Origin: Stictocephala bisonia
Lineage: Eukaryota; Arthropoda; Insecta; Hemiptera; Membracidae
Reading direction: 5' to 3'
Assembly (NCBI GenBank): GCA_035578905.1
Contig: JAQJVL010000005.1
Coordinates: 2,720,474 to 2,784,473 of the forward strand
Length of the DNA: 64,000 nucleotides
Below, one piece after another: positions 1 through 11,744 of this stretch (position 1 is its first letter; each line of letters opens with the position of its first letter). The translations under genes and the position numbers were made by a program. The notes beneath the pieces were generated by a model. That model was not told where the DNA came from. It did not search any database and saw nothing but the letters and a program-made list of their open reading frames with translations.

Positions 1-69
1 TTTTACAAGATATTTAAACAAGTTCATTTTTTAATAATTATAATAAAACAGATAACTCTCTTTATTTCA

Positions 70-180
70 TAACTAAATTGTATAGGAACGGCAACAGTGG
101 ACGAGGCTTACAGACGTGTGTGGCCCGAGTCATCCGTAGCCAGCACCTGTACCAAATGTGAAGAATTGGTTCCATTATAG
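70..180 (+). pseudogene. possible C-terminal tail of a transposon protein
   Basis: Just before the first satellite array one frame reads TVDEAYRRVWPESSVAS and continues into the first repeat unit, where it stops at TAG 178-180. The (D/N)EAYRRVWPE pattern reminds me of the C-terminal region of pogo/Tigger or Jerky-like transposases, but the match is short and from memory. No start or catalytic region is in the window, which opens 70 bases upstream. It may equally be chance. Very tentative. Confidence 0.18.
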
Positions 181-3021
181 ACGTGGTAAAGCCAGCGCCA
201 CGTATACAGAGGCTTCTGTCAATAACCTAACGAATCTGAAGAATTGGTTCCATTATAGACGTGGTAAAGTCAGCGCCACGTATACAGAGGCTTCTGTCAA
301 TAACCTAACGAATCTGAAGAATTGGTCCCATTATAGACGTGGTAAAGCCAGCGCCACAAATACAGAGGCTTCTGTCAATAACCTAACGAATCTGAAGAAT
401 TGGTTCCATTATAGACGTAGTAAAGCCAGCGCCACAAATACAGAGGCTTCTGTCAATAACCTAACGAATCTGAAGAATTGGTCCCATTATAGACGTGGTA
501 AAGCCAGCGCCACGTATACAGAGGCTTCTGTCAATAACCTAACGAATCTGAAGAATTGGTTTCATTATAGACGTGGTAAAGCCAGCGCCACGTATACAGA
601 GGTTTCTGTCAATAACCTAACGAATCTGAAGAATTGGTCCCATTATAGACGTGATAAAGCCAGAGCCACGTATACAGAGGTGTCTGTCAATAACCTAACG
701 AATCTGAAGAATTGGTCCCATTATAGACGTGGTAAAGCCAGCGCCACGTATACAGAGGTGTCTGTCAATAACCTAACGAATCTGAAGAATTGGTCCCATT
801 ATAGACGTTGTAAAGCCAGCGCCACGTATACAGAGGTGTCTGTCAATAACCTAACGAATCTGAAGAATTGGTTCCATTATAGACGTGGTGAAGCCAGCGC
901 CACATATACAGAGGCTTCTGTCAATAACCTAACGAATCTGAAATATTGGTTCTATTATAGACGTGATAAAGCCAGCGCCACATATACAGAGGCTTCTGTC
1001 AATAACCTAACGAATCTGAAGAATTGGTTCCATTATAGACGTGGTAAAGCCAGCGCCACATATACAGAGGCTTCTGTCAATAACCTAACGAATCTGAAGA
1101 ATTGGTCCCATTATAGACGTGATAAAGCCAGAGCCACGTATACAGAGGTGTCTGTCAATAACCTAACGAATCTGAAGAATTGGTCCCATTATAGACGTGG
1201 TAAAGCCAGCGCCACGTATACAGAGGTGTCTGTCAATAACCTAACGAATCTGAAGAATTGGTCCCATTATAGACGTTGTAAAGCCAGCGCCACATATACA
1301 GAGGCTTCTGTCAATAACCTAACGAATCTGAAGAATTGGTTTCATTATAGACGTGGTAAAGCCAGTGCCACATATACAGAGGCTTCTGTCAATAACCTAA
1401 CGAATCTGAAGAATTGGTTTCATTATAGACGTGGTAAAGTCAGCGCCACATATACAGAGGCTTCTGTCAATAACCTAACGAATCTGAAGAATTGGTCCCA
1501 TTATAGACGTGGTAAAGCCAGCGCCACGTATACAGAGGCTTCTGTCAATAACCTAACGAATCTGAAGAATTGGTTTCATTATAGACGTGGTAAAGCCAGC
1601 GCCACATATACAGAGGCTTCTGTCAATAACCTAACGAATCTAAGGAATTGGTTCCATTATAGACGTGGTAAAGCCAGAACCACGTATACAGAGGCTTCTG
1701 TCAATAACCTAAAGAACCTGAAGAATTGGTCCCATTATAGACGTTGTAAAGCCAGCGCCATATATACAGAGGCTTCTGTCAATAACCTAACGAATCTAAG
1801 GAATTGGTTCCATTATAGACGTGGTAAAGCCAGCGCCACATATACAGAGGCTTCTGTCAATAACCTAACGAATCTAAGGAACTGGTTCCATTATAGACGT
1901 GGTAAAGCAAGAGCCACGTATACAGAGGCTTCTGTCAATAACCTAATGAATGTGAGGAATTGTTGCCATTATAGACGTGGTAAAGTCAGAGCCACGTATA
2001 CAGAGGTATCTGTCAATAATCTAATGAATGTGAGGAATTGTTGCCATTATAGACGTGGTAAAGTCAGAGCCACGTATACAGAGGTGTCTGTCAATAATCT
2101 AATGAATGTGAGGAATTGGTGCCATTATAGACGTGGTAAAGCCAGCGCCACATATACAGAGGCTTCTATCAATAATCTAATGAATGTGAGGAATTGGTGC
2201 CATTTTAGACGTGGTAAAGCCAGAGCCACGTATACAGAGGTGTCTGTCAATAACCTAATGAATGTGAGGAATTGGTGCCATTATAGACGTAGTAAAGCCA
2301 GCGCCACATATACAGAGGCTTCTGTCAATAATCTAATGAATGTGAGGAATTGGTGCCATTTTAGACGTGGTAAAGCCAGAGCCACGTATACAGAGGTGTC
2401 TGTTAATGATCTAATGAATGTGAGGAATTGGTGCCATTATAGACGTGGTAAAGTCAGAGCCACGTATACAGAGGCTTCTGTCAATAACCTAATGAATGTG
2501 AGGAATTGGTGCCATTATAGACGTGGTAAAGTCAGAGCCACGTATACAGAGGTGTCTGTTAATGATCTAATGAATGTGAGGAATTGGTGCCATTATAGAC
2601 GTGGTAAAGCCAGAGCTACGTATACAGAGGTGTCTGTCAATAATCTAATGAATGTGAGGAATTGTTGCCATTATAGACGTGGTAAAGTCAGAGCCACGTA
2701 TATAGAGGTGTCTGTTAATAATCTAATGAATGTGAGGAATTGTTGCCATTATAGACGTGGTAAAGCCAGAGCCACGTATACAGAGGTGTCTGTTAATGAT
2801 CTAATGAATGTGAGGAATTGGTGCCATTATAGACGTGGTAAAGTCAGAGCCACGTATATAGAGGTGTCTGTTAATAATCTAATGAATGTGAGGAATTGTT
2901 GCCAATATAGACGTGGTAAAGTCAGCGCCACGTATACAGAGGTGTCTGTTAATAATCTAATGAATGTGAGGAATTGTTGCCAATATAGACGTGGTAAAGT
3001 CAGCGCCACGTATATAGAGGT
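159..3021 (+). repeat. 78-bp tandem array (about 37 units)
   Basis: Head-to-tail 78-bp units, each carrying TATAGACGTGGTAAAG and a GTATACAGAGG core. Because 78 is divisible by three and the consensus has no stop in one frame, the array reads as an open frame of 26-residue repeats from a GTG at 158 to TGA at 3134-3136 (992 codons). There is no ATG in the first 24 or so units. Differences between units are mostly amino-acid changing (F/S, G/D/S/C, A/V, S/R, T/M), which argues against protein constraint. Two blocks are visible: units with CTAACGAATCTGAAG up to about 1.9 kb, then units with CTAATGAATGTGAGG. This points to two rounds of local amplification. Best read as satellite, not a gene. Confidence 0.9.
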
Positions 3022-3324
3022 TGAGAAACGGGAAGCTCTTGATTCAACCCCGCCACAAGCGGCATTTAGGAATTGTGCTGGTAAATTGCCGTCATTAGGC
3101 CCTCGGTGCTGCTCTGAGAAAATGAAAAGCTTGTGATTTATTGGATAGTAAGTCGCAGTTTGTTTTGTTCTCAACTGCAAAGTCATCTTTCGACGTCAGT
3201 GTTCGCGGCTTTACTATTTGTAGGAGTCTTAATGGCATTAAGAATTTATTTTTTTTAAATATTTAAACTATCGAAACTTGGGCCATAAACTGATGATAGA
3301 CTAATTTACGAATCAAAATTATAG
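3022..3324. other. unique spacer between the 78-bp and 68-bp arrays
   Basis: The 78-bp frame runs on for about 39 codons into this single-copy, somewhat GC-richer sequence and ends at 3136. The rest is AT-rich. No recognisable gene, tRNA or terminal inverted repeat. Confidence 0.5.
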
Positions 3325-3945
3325 TGACAATTTACCATTCCCAATAACACACATAAAACTTACAACACTGACCCAACCTCATTGAACCTGACATGACAAT
3401 TACCATTCCCAATAACACACATTAAACTTACAACACTGGCCCAATCTCATTGAACCTGACATGACAATTACCATTCCCAATAACACACATTAAACTTACA
3501 ACACTGACCCAATCTCATTGAACCTGACATGACAATTACCATTCCCAATAACACACATTAAACTTACAACACTGGCCCAACCTCATTGAACCTGACTTGA
3601 CAATTACCATTCCCAATAACACACATTAAACTTACATCACTGACCCAATCTCATTGAACCAAACATGACAATTACCATTCCCAATAACACACATTAAACT
3701 TACAACACTGACCCAACCTCATTGAACCTGACATGACAATTACCATTCCCAATAACACACATTAAACTTACAACACTGACCCAACCTCATTGAACCTGAC
3801 ATGACAATTACCATTCCCAATAACACACATTAAACTTACAACACTGACCCAATCTCATTGAACCTGACATGACAATTACCATTCCCAATAACACACATTA
3901 AACTTACAACACTGACCCAATCTTATTGAACCTGACATGATACTT
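3325..3945 (+). repeat. 68-bp tandem array (about 9 units)
   Basis: Nine near-identical 68-bp units carrying GACAATTACCATTCCCAATA and ACTGACCCAACCTCATTGAA. The spacing between successive GACAATT motifs (3395, 3463 and so on) is 68. Units differ by one or two bases, so amplification is recent. The final unit decays after 3945. Non-coding. Confidence 0.92.
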
Positions 3946-4019
3946 ATCATTCCAAATAATAACGTTATAGGCTACTTACAATATTGACCCTCAATCAATC
4001 TCACTTAATCTCTTAGTCC

Positions 4020-4720
4020 ATGATGTTCCACGAAGGATTATACAACCATGGGAACTGACATAACCGTCATCGCAAATATCACTATAATAGCATTTAGCAG
4101 CTCTTAGCATGTTCTCTATATCTTCATTTTTTTCTCATGAAGTTAACTCAAAGTCGCAATTCTTCCACTGAGAGGTTCGTAGCTCTTTTTCCGACAACTG
4201 AGCCGCAAAATAGATGATCGAAAATTGGTTTGGACACTCCAGTTCGAAATATATTTCTATGATGCAGTTCGCAGCTTCATCTCAAGTTTCATAAGAAAAT
4301 ATAATATTTTCCCAGGTCCTTTCACAAGAAGGGTTACTTTAAAAAGCCATTTTCATAGCTCCAGCTTCAAAGTTATCAAAATGTTTACTTTTATCGTTCA
4401 AGAACAATGATAATGACTCAAGCTCTTTGGTAGCTTCAAGTAGGTCTAGTTATTATTTTTTTTTCAAAGTTCAATTTACTTTGTCTACTCTTTACAAAAT
4501 ATTATTCCAAATCACCATCAAAAGAATTGTTTTGAAATTCTCTACAGATTTTATAAACCCTTGTGCTGACTGTCATGTATCTGGAGTTTAAGTTTTGTAA
4601 TTGATGAAATCATCAAGCGCATTTTTTATTTCTTTATGGCTGGTAACCAAAGCACGAAGAGCATCAGCTCTCTCTGACCATCTTGTCTCACTCATAGACT
4701 TTCATTAGTGTTCTTTACCT
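4020..4720 (-). pseudogene. hAT-like (ZMYM1/DUF4371 type) transposase relic
   Basis: Read on the minus strand, the sequence near 4,700-4,610 gives MSETRWSERADALRALV followed by SHKEIKNALDDFIN. This resembles the 'ETRW.aR.dA..al' segment of the DUF4371/ZMYM1-like hAT transposases common in animal genomes. Further along, separated by frameshifts and stops, come pieces such as LEATKELESLSLFLND and NDKSKHFDNFEAGAMKM, and near 4,060 KCYYSDICDDGYVS. These fit the order of the same family's C-terminal half. The reading frame is broken several times, so it is dead. The family call rests on motif recall. Confidence 0.5.
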
Positions 4721-4739
4721 CTTGATTTTCCGTCATTGC

Positions 4740-5750
4740 TCTTCTTCACCAAACCTTTCAATATATATCATAGTTGTATACTTTTTGTGAGATATCTTGG
4801 ACTAAGAGATTGATTCAGTGTTTTATTTATGATATGTTTTAACGAGATATGTGCAAAAAAAGAACCAGGCCATTCCACTTCAATGTGGTATCCTACTTTT
4901 GGGCTGAAATAGATAAAAACGTCATGTGAAGGGTTGGAATGATGTTGTCTTTCGATGTTTTGTCATCCGAATATGAGTGAATCTATATTGATTCAAATAT
5001 TTATCATACAAGACGAAATGCTCACATGTATATATTTGGCTGTGTGAAACATACATTGTCAGTCATAATAATACATGTACACATATATATTACTCTTCAT
5101 TTTAAACTTGTATACGTTAGTATATCATCAAATTTGTATTCAATTCACTTGTCAAAACCTATGTCTCTTAATGCATACTAATGAACAAGCTATAAACCAA
5201 AATATGTTTTCAAAATGCCTTCGGCTGCGTTCGCAATTCAAATGATACAGATTCACAAATAAGTTTCTTGTCTTTGGAGTGAATTAGAGCTCTAGCCCAG
5301 TCGTGTAATATTTACTATATTTAATGTAGAACTGTATTTAACAAACCAGAATCACATTGCTAGTATTTCTACGAAAAAAATGACTTTACTACTTCGTTTT
5401 TTGTTACCTAATATTGCTGTGACCATATCTAACCGAAAACAAAAGTAATTAATTGTTGTGTGGTAGCAGAAAACAATGCAGTGGGCAGCGGACGGACAAT
5501 ACTTGTGACTGAAATAGGACTGGATCACTCGCAGCGGCTCCGTTTTTCATCATCAGCAACTGTTTATAGACCGGAGTCAGAAATGTGTTATGAAAGTTTT
5601 CAAAAATGAAAATGAAACATCGCCATATCAACAACAATATATTTTATATTGGCTTTGGATATACCAGTGGGCCTCTTTTTATATTTTTAATTGGCGTATT
5701 TAAAATTTTATGAAGGGTAATAAAAAATATGACTGGCATTAAAAATCACT
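4740..5750. other. AT-rich stretch with no recognised gene
   Basis: About 1 kb of AT-rich sequence with scattered short frames on both strands and no conserved motif. A short GC-richer segment near 5,460-5,580 has no recognisable domain. Confidence 0.5.
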
Positions 5751-5754
5751 GTAC

Positions 5755-6262
5755 ATTGATAAATTTAAATTGATTTAAATATATATATAAAATCACTGCA
5801 TTTACTTACGCATATAAAAGTAATGTATCGTAACTATAAATTTCATAAGGATTACAACGTGACCAAATAATTAATTAATATTACGACCTCTAAAAGCCAT
5901 AAAAACGTTGTTTCAGGAAATTTATGAGAACTTTTTTTCTTGAACTTTTGAAACTTGAAGAAATGTATAGAAAACATTTCTGTAAACCACGTATTGAAAT
6001 ATGATTGCGATACATTGACAGGGTTTAGAGTAATAAAGGTATAAAATTGATGCACAGTGAAAACTAGTTAAAATTCCGGTACTTTTTGTGTTCTAGCCAG
6101 AATAAAAATTACTAACATTTAAAATAAAATTAAAAAGTACATATGTCATAATTTACAATTAAACGACGAAAACAACTGTGTGATTGGAAGTTATATAGGT
6201 CTTTTAGTTTTATAGAAAACAACCTTCAAACTCTGGTGCACATAATATCTGCGCTGTCAGTA
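5755..6262 (+). repeat. solo arm of the palindromic TIR element family
   Basis: This stretch matches, with clear but diverged similarity, the right arm of the element at 56,798-60,878 and the copy at 52,505-52,890. Shared landmarks in order are an ATTACAACGTGACCAA-type segment, GCGATACATTGACAGGGTTT, CAGTGAAAACTAGTTAAAAT, GGATAAAAATTACT-type text and the terminal GTGCACATAATATCTGCGC followed by TGTCAGTAG. No opposite arm is found upstream, so this is a one-armed remnant. On the plus strand the 72-codon frame seen in the 57-kb left arm is broken by stops. Confidence 0.65.
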
Positions 6263-6264
6263 GT

Positions 6265-6989
6265 AATTACACATCCTATAAAGCGTATTAACATTTTAAA
6301 TATGTATGTTAATAAAAATGTAAGCATGAAACGTTTTCAAGTTAAGTAATGTTCAACTGCAAAATGCGGACGTCAGCTACTGATAAACGAGAAGCGTAAA
6401 CTGCCACGACTGTTCAACTCACAAAATGGTTTTAGGACGGGAAGACAGACGACAATCGGTCTACTAGACGACAGAGTTACAAGTGAACGCTGCATTATTT
6501 TTTTTAAAGGTAACTGGAATAAATATTCGTATTAATATTACGAGAAATATGTCATTGTATACATTTAAAGAAATAATTAAAAGCCAAATAACAATATTTT
6601 ATTTTCGTAAGGTAAATATCTGATGATCGCAATACAACTGAACAGTTTTTGTTTACTTTAACAATAATTAACAAAATTTGTTCCGTCTTATACTTTCGTT
6701 ACGTCAATGGCTGACGGCTACTAGTTGTTTAATATGTTGCCAGGCATGGCCGGTCAGTGGCTGAGGCTCCACGGCCCAAGGTTCTAACTCCCAACTGAGC
6801 TGACGGTGCTTTACTAGTTTAATAAAGTGTACACACAGGCATATCGATAATGAGAAATAGCGTCAAAGTTAAATAAAAACAATGATATTTAAACATTTCA
6901 ATAAGATAATATGAAATATAGTTTTCAATGATTGTTATTCTCAGGAAAGATAAGAGTGTTACGTTTGTAGAACAGAAAAATGGTTTTGA
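6265..6989. other. AT-rich spacer with a degenerate tRNA-like segment
   Basis: Mostly AT-rich sequence without genes. At 6,758-6,791 a TGGCTGAGGCTCC box-A-like string and GGTTCTAACTCC box-B-like string lie close together, as in a decayed tRNA-derived SINE. The spacing is too short for a working tRNA promoter. Confidence 0.35.
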
Positions 6990-8866
6990 AACAAGGGGAG
7001 GGGGGCTATGGGCTAACTATTTTTAAAAATAAGAGGAGCTATGGGTTAACTAGTTGTAAAAACAAGAGGGACTATGGGCTAACTAGTTGTAAAGACAAGA
7101 CGGGCTATGGGCTAAATAGTTGTAAAAACAAGGGAGGCTATGGGCTGACTAGTTTTAAAAACAAGGGAGGCTATGGGCTAACTAGTTGTAAAAACAAGGG
7201 AGGCTATGGGCTAACTAGTTGTAAAAACAAGGGGGCTATGGGCTGACTAATTTTAAAATCAAGGGAGGCTATGGGCTGACTAGTTTTAAAAACAAGGGAG
7301 GCTATGGGCTGACTAGTTTTAAAAACAAGGGAGGCTATGGGCTGACTAGTTTTAAAAACAAGGGAGGCTATGGGCTAACTAGTTGTAAAAACAAGGGAGG
7401 CTATGGGCTGACTAGTTTTAAAATCAAGGGAGGCTATGGGCTAACTAGTTGTAAAAACAAGGGGGCTATGGGCTGACTAGTTTTAAAATCAAGGGAGGCT
7501 ATGGGCTGACTAGTTTTAAAAACAAGGGAGGCTATGGGCTAACTAGTTGTAAAAACAAGGGAGGCTATGGGCTGACTAGTTTTAAAATCAAGGGAGGATA
7601 TGGGCTGACTAGTTTTAAAATCAAGGAGGCTATGGTATAACTAGTTGTAAAAACAAGGGAGGCTATGGGCTAACTAGTTGTAAAAACAAGGGGGCTATGG
7701 GCTGACTAGTTTTAAAATCAAGAGGTCTATGGGCTAACTAGTTTTAAAAACAAGGGAGGCTATGGGCTGACTAGTTTTAAAATCAAGGGGGCTATGGTCT
7801 AACTAGTTGTAAAAACAAGGGAGGCTATGGGCTGACTAGTTTTAAAAACAAGGGAGGCTATGGGCTAACTAGTTGTAAAAACAAGGGAGGCTATGGGCTA
7901 ACTAGTTGTAAAAACAAGGGAGGCTATGGGCTGACTAGTTGTAAAGACAAGGCGGGCTATGGGCTAACTAGTTGTAAAGACAAGGCGGGCTATGAGCTAA
8001 CTAGTTGTAAAAACAAGGCGGGCTATGGGCTAACTAGTTGTAAAAACAAGGGACGCTATGGGCTGACTAGTTTTAAAATCAAGGGGGCTATGGGCTGACT
8101 AGTTGTAAAAACAAGGCGGGCTATGGGCTAACTAGTTGTAAAAACAAGGTGGGCTATGAGCTAACTAGTTTTAAAATCAAGGGAGGATATGGGCTGACTA
8201 GTTTTAAAATCAAGGAGGCTATGGTCTAACTAGTTGTAAAAACAAGGGAGGCTATGGTCTAACTGGTTGTAAAAACAAGGGAGGCTATGGGCTGACTAGT
8301 TTTAAAAACAAGGGAGGCTATGGGCTAACTAGTTGTAAAAACAAGGGGGGCTATGGGCTAACTAGTTGTAAAAACAAGGAAGGCTATGGGCTGACTAGTT
8401 TTAAAATCAAGGGGGCTATGGGCTAACTAGTTGTAAAGACAAGGTGGGCTATGGGCTAACTAGTTGTAAAAATAAGGCGGGCTATGGGCTAACTAGTTGT
8501 AAAAACAAGGGAGGCTATGTTCTAACTAGTTGTAAAAACAAGGGAGGCTATGGGCTGACTAGTTTTAAAAACAAGGGAGGCTATGGGCTAACTAGTTGTA
8601 AAAACAAGGGAGGCTATGGGCTAACTAGTTGTAAAAACAAGGGGGCTATGGGCTGACTAGTTTTAAAATCAAGGGGGCTATGGGCTGACTAGTTGTAAAA
8701 ACAAGGCGGGCTATGGGCTATCTAGTTGTAAAAACAAGGCGGGCTATGGGCTAACTAGTTGTAAAAACAAGGTGGGCTATGGGCTAACTAGTTTTAAAAT
8801 CAAGGGAGGCTATGGGCTAACTAGTTTTAAAATCAAGGGGGCTATGGGCTAACTGGTTGTAAAAAC
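6990..8866 (+). repeat. 33-bp tandem array (about 57 units)
   Basis: Units of 33 bp built from GGCTATGGGCTAACTAGTTG followed by TAAAAACAAGGGA. Two subtypes alternate irregularly: one with the palindrome AACTAGTT followed by GTAAAAACAA, and one reading GACTAGTTTTAAAATCAA with the palindrome TTTTAAAA. Units of 32 bp (lacking one G or A) break the frame in places. In frame the unit reads YGLTSCKNKGG, giving short open frames at 6,980-7,246 and 8,444-8,656, which are by-products of the repeat. A SpeI/BfaI-type site (ACTAGT) recurs in nearly every unit. Confidence 0.93.
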
Positions 8867-9689
8867 AAATCAGTTCAAGAGCTACTTTTGTGCTTTAATA
8901 AACAGATATGTTCCCAGAAAATCTCTATTTTAATTTGAAATAGTAATAGTATTATACTTTTGATGACACTCTTTAAGAGCGTACTCCCTTGTCCTTGTGA
9001 ACAACGTAGCAAGGTGACTGGAAAAGGAAATGAAACAATTTTATTCACGTTCGTGGCTTGCAAATAAGAAATTTTTTAAATTGGGTTTTATAAACAGCTT
9101 GTTGACATTTCTATAAGTTAAACTGCTACCATTTTATGTATGTACAATAAACGCTATTGGATCATTATTTACTGTAATATTAGTTTAATGACAAAATTAA
9201 GCCAGTAGACAGGTGTAACGTTATAATTAAGGTGGAAAATTACAGTTCACAGTATCAGGTGAACATCGCGATGACAGCTTAACAAGTAATTTTAAACAAT
9301 TACATGAGCACTTTGAGGTCTACATGTATTATTGTATTGGTACAAAGAATTTCAAAACTATTGTTATAACAGCCATTGATGCTGGATATCATGTTATATC
9401 AAAGATAATTGGTTTAGGCATGATTGGAGTATTGTTGTTGCAAAACAAATATTTTTCAGGAGGTGGACAAGTTTCCAACGAACAAAGTTACTTTATTTAC
9501 CGTAATTGTCTCTTACGGTAAATGATCATTGAACTGACTGCGCTGTGATAATGAAACATTCGTATAAATGCTACGTCTAGTTTGTAGATACCATAACTTA
9601 ACCAAGTATAATTACACTGGTTTCATTGTCGTTTTGAAAAATATTTCTGATAATATTATTTGACACTACATTGTTGAAAATCACGCGCA
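8867..9689. other. spacer without recognised gene
   Basis: About 820 bp of AT-rich sequence. Frames of about 60 codons occur on both strands (for example 9,324-9,521 plus) but show no domain, composition bias or splice context that would support a gene. Confidence 0.5.
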
Positions 9690-10265
9690 AACATACGGTT
9701 GTTGAAACAATCTACCTGGTTCGAATCATGCCCTTGACTGTTAGTTTTTATCAGCAATATTCACCTTATATTGTACTGGTTCTCCCTCTTACTCCTTCTG
9801 ATAAGTTCCCCGCACACATCAAGAGTATTTGATTAATGGGAAGAGAAAGATAGGGATCTTTTCCGTTAATTTACTACTATTACCCTTTTTGTTTCCGTTA
9901 ATTCACTACCACTTGACAAATATTCTATTGCTCTAAAAACTGTCCCCTAATCATTTTTACGCCCACTGTGGTATTCCTTATCCGCTAGGAATCCGATATC
10001 GCTGGCCTTATCGCTTTCCAAGAACTTACACGCAGAGAGGGCATTCGTCGGTAAGTCTATCATTGGATTTACCAGTTTGGGATCAACCTTAGTAGCCACC
10101 TAACATGATCTAACCTAACCTAACTGTAATTGTGATAAAAAAAGTAGTGGTAGTGAATTAACGGAAAGTAGTGGTAATGAATTAACGGAAAATGTCCGAA
10201 GATAGAGAGGAGATCGGACTCTCCCTAGAAAAAAAATAAAAAAAATATAAATAAAAAATAAAAAA
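9690..10265 (+). mobile_element. tRNA-derived SINE, split by a MITE
   Basis: From a box-B-like GGTTCGAATCA at 9,718 the sequence follows the SINE at 36,466-36,700. Shared strings include TTATCAGCAATATTCACCTT, TACTGGTTCTCCCTCTTACT-type text and AAGTTCCCCGCACA. The match stops at 9,853 and resumes at 10,198 with GATAGAGAGGAGATCGGACT, then CTCCCTAG and an A-rich tail. The 344 bp between are a separate insertion. The 5' box-A region is missing or too diverged to see. Confidence 0.65.
9854..10197. mobile_element. 344-bp MITE inserted in the SINE
   Basis: Ends are inverted: GGATCTTTTCCGTTAA at the left and TTAACGGAAAATGTCC at the right. Each end carries the motif CCGTTAATTCACTACCACT, or a close variant, twice in tandem. 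Flanks show an 8-bp near-duplication, AAAGATAG at 9,846-9,853 and GAAGATAG at 10,198-10,205 (7 of 8 identical). Removing the segment restores the SINE sequence seen at 36.6 kb. An 8-bp duplication suits hAT, and GG-starting TIRs with 8-9 bp duplications also suit Merlin; I cannot choose. No coding sequence inside. Confidence 0.72.
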
Positions 10266-10564
10266 ATCTACCTGTTGATAGTAAACTGAACGTTTTTCAA
10301 CGCTGACAGCTTAAAAACCAGTTGTGAGTCTTATTGTTAGACAGCACAATAGATTTATTTATTGGCAGCTAATATTTCAAATTGAAGTAATTTAATAATT
10401 TCATAGTGTATATACATTATATATTAGAGCAAACCTAAATGTAGAGAGGTAACTATGTAACATAAAACGCACTCCCTTATAGAAAATGGAAGATTTACTA
10501 AATTAATAACATAAAAATTAGAACTTCATTTGTTCTATTTATTCGGAGGGGTATTTGGAAAGAC

Positions 10565-11105
10565 TATCCGTGTAAGTTCAAATGATGGGTAGGAAGACCG
10601 CCATTAACACGTTCATCTGAATGGTGGCTCTTTGAGCCGTCATATTTACTTACGAGGGGTGAGTGGGAGATCATTCATTAGTCGCGTAAATTTGAAAGGT
10701 GGGTGTGTGAGCTATTAGTACTCGTCTAAATAAAACTTAGGATTTTAGGGCCGTCACTAGTCGCATACATCTGAAGGATGGGTGGGCCGTCAGAATTCAT
10801 TTACCATTTAGTCTTTTAGGGTAGTCCGATGAGTATAAGAGCCTTCAGTAGTCGTGTACGTTTGAAGGACGAGTGAGTGGCACATTAATAGTCGGTACGT
10901 CTAGAGTGTGAGTATGTTAGTAGATGCCTGCTACCGAATCTATTCGTATTCGAATTCGTACGGCGGAAGTTAATTTTATCCGTTATTGATTACCTTCGTA
11001 AGTAATATAGGACCTAGCCGCTCACCCATACACGTACAGTAGTATTAAACCGCTCGCCCGCCTTTACACGTACATGATTATTATTTACCCACCCACCCGC
11101 GCTTT
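10565..11105. repeat. decayed minisatellite with units in both orientations
   Basis: Diverged units sharing strings such as AGTCGCATACATCTGAAGGA and AGTCGTGTACGTTTGAAGGA with GTGGGTG-type text lie on the plus strand to about 10,925. From about 11,010 the complementary motif (CCGCTCACCCATACACGTAC, then CGCCTTTACACGTACATGA) appears in opposite orientation. A similar string (GGGAAGACCACCGTTGATGT) recurs at about 14,910, beyond the 31-bp array. Boundaries are approximate. Confidence 0.45.
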
Positions 11106-11127
11106 CTCATAATATTATTGACGTAGG

Positions 11128-11128
<1 letters not shown>

Positions 11129-11187
<59 letters not shown>
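11129..11187. repeat. (TA)n microsatellite
   Basis: Uninterrupted alternating TA for about 59 bases. Confidence 0.97.
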
Positions 11188-11190
<3 letters not shown>

Positions 11191-11299
11191 ATGGTTTTTT
11201 ATCAGCTACCATTTTCCCCCTTTTTTAAATTTAAAATTATGTAAAATCTGAGTTTTATAGTGGGACAAAAAGTCCAGAAGTCATTACACTATAATACAA

Positions 11300-11735
11300 A
11301 TTATAAATAAATAACAAATGATCTCCTGTCGCAAAGCTAAATCCAATCCATCAAGCCATTTAAAACCTGCCTCAATGATTCTATTTAAGCTAGCTAATCC
11401 CTCCGTAAAATAGTACAAAGGACACTCTGAAACTATGTGATCCATTGTTTGGATAGACTCCCCGTAATCACATGACTAATTACTGTCAATCCCCATTTGT
11501 ATTTCCAGTAGTTACATCTACCCACTCCAGTTCGGAACCGATTCAATAATGTTCACTCCCTACGAGGGAGGTTCATCCATCCCGGGGGATGATGTTGTTC
11601 GCGTCCACAGAAAATCTTTAAAGCTGTACGTATCCCCTGGGTAGTACCCCCTGGGTTGATACGAGCAACAAACCTGGTAGCTGGACCGTCATAAATTTGT
11701 GATCTCCCAGCTGTGGCAACTACCACACAAAATTG
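11300..11735 (-). pseudogene. C-terminal tail of a non-LTR retrotransposon ORF2
   Basis: Minus-strand translation gives PPGWMNLPRRE, a stop, then TLLNRFRTGVGRC and KYKWGL. After a one-base frameshift it continues CDYGESIQTMDHIVSECPLY and AGFKWLDGLDLAL. The order 'LPR..W..LNR.RTG.G.C...KWG..C.CG..QT..HI..CPL' is the zinc-knuckle-like C-terminus found on many arthropod LINE proteins. The expected W after LPRRE is TGA here and the frame is shifted once, so the copy is dead. The 31-bp array begins directly beside its upstream end, and the array's minus-strand frame runs into it, suggesting the array grew within or next to this LINE copy. Confidence 0.68.
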
Positions 11736-11744
11736 ACGCTCATA

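Noticed and set aside
6990..8866. CRISPR-like appearance of regularly spaced repeats
   Set aside because: There are no unique spacers between units, the DNA is eukaryotic and no cas genes are present. The same applies to the other arrays.
10100..10127. Telomere-like CCTAA units
   Set aside because: Only two consecutive units within a MITE; too few to mean anything.
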